From Acanthaster planci (Eukaryota; Echinodermata; Asteroidea; Valvatida; Acanthasteridae): a DNA stretch of 46,417 bases. The position numbers and the translations under genes are program-made. The stretch spans positions 625,633 through 672,049 of the forward strand of contig NW_019091504.1 in NCBI RefSeq assembly GCF_001949145.1, read 5' to 3'. Positions 44,901 to 46,417 of the stretch are shown piece after piece (position 1 is the stretch's first letter; each line of letters starts with the position of its first letter). The notes under the pieces were generated by a model that saw only the letters and a program-made list of their open reading frames with translations, made no database searches and was not told the DNA's origin.

Positions 44901-45990
44901 GATATATCATGTTAAAATGACTGCATTTTAACAAGCTTTCTCCATGACTGATTACAGCGATGCATCATTGATGCTTTGTCAGACTCAGGCAAACGAGAAA
45001 TTGATAAACTGTTGTTGTAAAGCTTCAGAAACATGCAGGTACATGTACGAGTACCGTTGCAGCAACCTTTTTGTTCACATTTCCTTCCCAAGAGTGTGCA
45101 TGAATGATGTAAAAAGGGCGGCTACTGAACAGCTTGATGGATTTAGTAAGGTCATAAGTGAATTGAGCAATGGATGCTTTCCAGACTGATGCTATCCACT
45201 TGCACGCCAGAGGCCATGTAGACACAGGTACATGTATGGTGTGACTCACTTCCATACAGTATACAAATTGCTAAGTCTCTGTTTGTACACTCCCATACAC
45301 AAGCTGAGAAGTCGGTTGAAATTGAACATGGCTACGCGGGGCATGTTGTGGTAATGAAAATAATAATACTGGCCATTTGTAAAGTACAAAACATATCCAC
45401 TATGAAGGTGTCCAAGGCGCTGTTAGTATTATCCCTGCATACTGGGTTCACAACATCTGAACGTTCCTGGGAACCATCTCAGCTCCTTGGGCAGTATACT
45501 AGCCCAATGCTGCCATGTTGGCGCAAACTGCTAAATATAACCATATCTGCCCTCACAGGTGCTCATTTACTCCTGGGTGTAGAGAGGGACATAGGGATAA
45601 AGTGACTTGCCCAAGATCACAACATGTGGTAGGAACATATTGTGGAGTGTTGAAAAATATGAAGTTGTAGCAAGAAATATCACACAAATATCATTCAAAT
45701 GACTCTTTGGAATCAAAAATGTGTAGCCTTTGGTTATGTATCTAAAGTTGCCAGCTAGGTCAACTCTTGCCCTTTAGCTCATGATCAACGTGGGTATCTC
45801 GGTGAAATGAGCAAGAAGACTTACTGTCTGCAATTGGCGGGGAGGGGAACATCCCGGCAAAGCCGAGGTCCATGCTTCCAACGGCAAGAGGGTCAAAGGG
45901 GGTGTAAGGGGGCGCTCGGAGGGGGACTGTTCCAATCACGATGGGCAAGTGGAGATTCAGGTTCATGGCACCGGTGATGTCAAGGCAGAT
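41917..45990 (-). CDS. ARRDC: Alpha-arrestin (ARRDC2/3/4-like), last three exons
   Basis: Exons 45990-45825, 44042-43888 and 41979-41917 join in phase (0 at entry, then 1 and 0) to the C-terminal 127 residues and a TGA. The first exon carries the last strands of the arrestin C domain, NLNLHLPIVIGTVPLR; family members typically read LPIVIGTVPL here. The linker is rich in Pro and Met. The second exon has APPSYAECLFG and ends PPPPYSP, giving two PPxY motifs. The third reads TDPNASMSQSSSDHYSPCLS. Known: PPxY motifs of alpha-arrestins bind WW domains of NEDD4-type ubiquitin ligases and recruit them to membrane cargo such as beta-adrenergic receptors. The N-terminal arrestin fold lies beyond the window end. 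ARRDC2, 3 and 4 cannot be told apart from this fragment. Confidence 0.9.
42055..42310. repeat. GTGGGGACA...TGTCCTCA inverted repeats
   Basis: Two similar short palindromic units occur: TTGTGGGGACAAAAATTTGT (42127) and TTGTGGGGACAGAAAAATGT (42280), each followed by CCTCA. GGTCCCCATAACC and CTCTGGGGACAT lie between them. This is a decayed interspersed element with local symmetry. Confidence 0.5.
42711..42729 (+). repeat. Poly-T/poly-G junction
   Basis: Eight T then about eleven G and a short purine tail, in the last ARRDC intron. It is the same arrangement as at 23107. Confidence 0.7.
43888..44042 (-). CDS. ARRDC: ARRDC exon with both PPxY motifs
   Basis: A 155-base exon with acceptor TTTCTCAG|TA and donor TCACCG|GTGAGT. 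It reads APPSYAECLFGAVDIRDD and then YVPNYEFRQPPPPYSP, with an acidic stretch between the two PPxY motifs, as in ARRDC3-type tails. Confidence 0.92.
44610..44800 (+). repeat. tRNA-derived SINE, plus orientation
   Basis: A tRNA-like head, CACCTGGTGGTAAACG ... GGTCAAAATCC, is followed by a body with CTTGAGCAAGTTACATTTAC and GTGTTAATGGGTACC. This layout is common for SINEs of marine animals. The body matches the element at 45545 in reverse. Confidence 0.6.
45545..45640 (-). repeat. SINE tail, minus orientation
   Basis: GGTGCTCATTTACTCCTGGG ... GATAAAGTGACTTGCCCAAG is the reverse complement, with substitutions, of the body of the SINE at 44680-44750. Only the body is recognisable. Confidence 0.55.
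45825..45990 (-). CDS. ARRDC: ARRDC exon with end of arrestin C domain
   Basis: A 166-base exon with acceptor GTCCATAG|ATC and donor GCAGACA|GTAAGT. It encodes ICLDITGAMNLNLHLPIVIG, TVPLRAPPYTPFDPL and GMFPSPPIAD. Entry is phase 0; one base (A) is carried over to give Ile with the next exon. Confidence 0.9.
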
Positions 45991-46417
45991 CTATGGACAG
46001 TGAGGAAAAGGTCATTCCCATCAGGCCCATCGGCTTTGAGCATGATACAAAGAGGGCGCTGTGCTGATTAGCAACATAAGCAGGACAGGTTCCCACAGAC
46101 TTTCCCAGTGCTTTCCAGGACTAAAATATGACAACTTCCATTACATTTAATGCAATTGCACAGGGAAAAGTCGTTTGATAAATAGCCACTACAACAGGCT
46201 GACAAGGACAATTTGTACATTTATCATTATTCCATTAACTTATCCAAAGCTTCCCATCAAAAATAACCCTTACATGATCTTGATTTCTAGGGCTTTTTTC
46301 CACTGACAACAGGATTCAGGGAAGTTCTATTTTCCCCAATTCTCCATCACTTTTCCATGATCTTCCGTGTCGAATCTTCCCGATTTTTTTAAAGAGGATT
46401 TTCCATGATTGTGGGAA
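45991..46417. other. ARRDC intron running off window end
   Basis: Upstream intron of the first ARRDC exon in the window. It ends in AT- and T-rich sequence; no exon is visible in these 427 bases. Confidence 0.6.

Larger units (their letters stand above)
44043..45824. other. ARRDC intron with two SINE copies
   Basis: A 1.8-kb intron. Apart from the two SINE tails, in opposite orientations, no feature or exon is seen. Confidence 0.6.

Noticed and set aside
1-46417. CRISPR arrays, bacterial operons or phage-type systems
   Set aside because: Introns, SINEs and animal gene families show a nuclear eukaryotic genome; no spaced direct repeats or polycistronic coding were seen.

Overview
The window is eukaryotic, intron-rich and AT-rich, with all confidently read genes on the minus strand. 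It holds an Amt-type ammonium transporter, a class absent from vertebrates, together with tRNA-derived SINEs, miniature inverted-repeat elements and many copies of the palindrome TAGGCCTA. This points to an invertebrate, probably a marine deuterostome (echinoderm, hemichordate or cephalochordate). The exact group cannot be fixed from this sequence alone. A 221-base run of N at 33008-33228 shows it is a scaffold from a draft assembly.

Four genes were rebuilt exon by exon, with GT-AG junctions whose phases all agree. (1) The 5' part of an Amt-family ammonium transporter: 4 exons between 10522 and 2018, 286 complete codons, with the gene running off the low-coordinate end. (2) A DEG/ENaC sodium channel that appears complete: 12 exons from 29412 to 19436, 640 residues, with an unusual Ser/Thr-rich extracellular insert ending in an RRKR furin-type site. 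(3) A complete three-exon, 254-residue four-pass membrane protein resembling TMEM221: 33838 to 32006, with the assembly gap in its first intron. (4) The 3' end of an alpha-arrestin of the ARRDC2/3/4 type: three terminal exons at 45990-45825, 44042-43888 and 41979-41917, with two PPxY motifs; the rest lies beyond the window end. Many of these exons are 58-120 bases long and were found by translating between splice sites.

The space between genes is mostly non-coding. It holds a GATATC-rich repeat at the left end, SINE copies near 1.6, 19.7, 44.7 and 45.6 kb, a Tc1/mariner-like MITE at 8427-8792 with a TA duplication, a 212-bp foldback hairpin at 13451-13662, and a nested GTTTA-rich foldback at 35.5-35.8 kb. 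The palindrome TACATGTA is concentrated between 36.7 and 45.3 kb, around the 3' end of the arrestin gene.

Three products (ammonium transporter, sodium channel, four-pass protein) are membrane proteins. The fourth belongs to a family of ubiquitin-ligase adaptors that control membrane-protein turnover. This is suggestive, but I see no evidence that they are co-regulated, and no new enzymatic or defence system. The most unusual coding feature is the insert in the DEG/ENaC channel; the most unusual non-coding features are the foldbacks and the enriched palindromic octamers.
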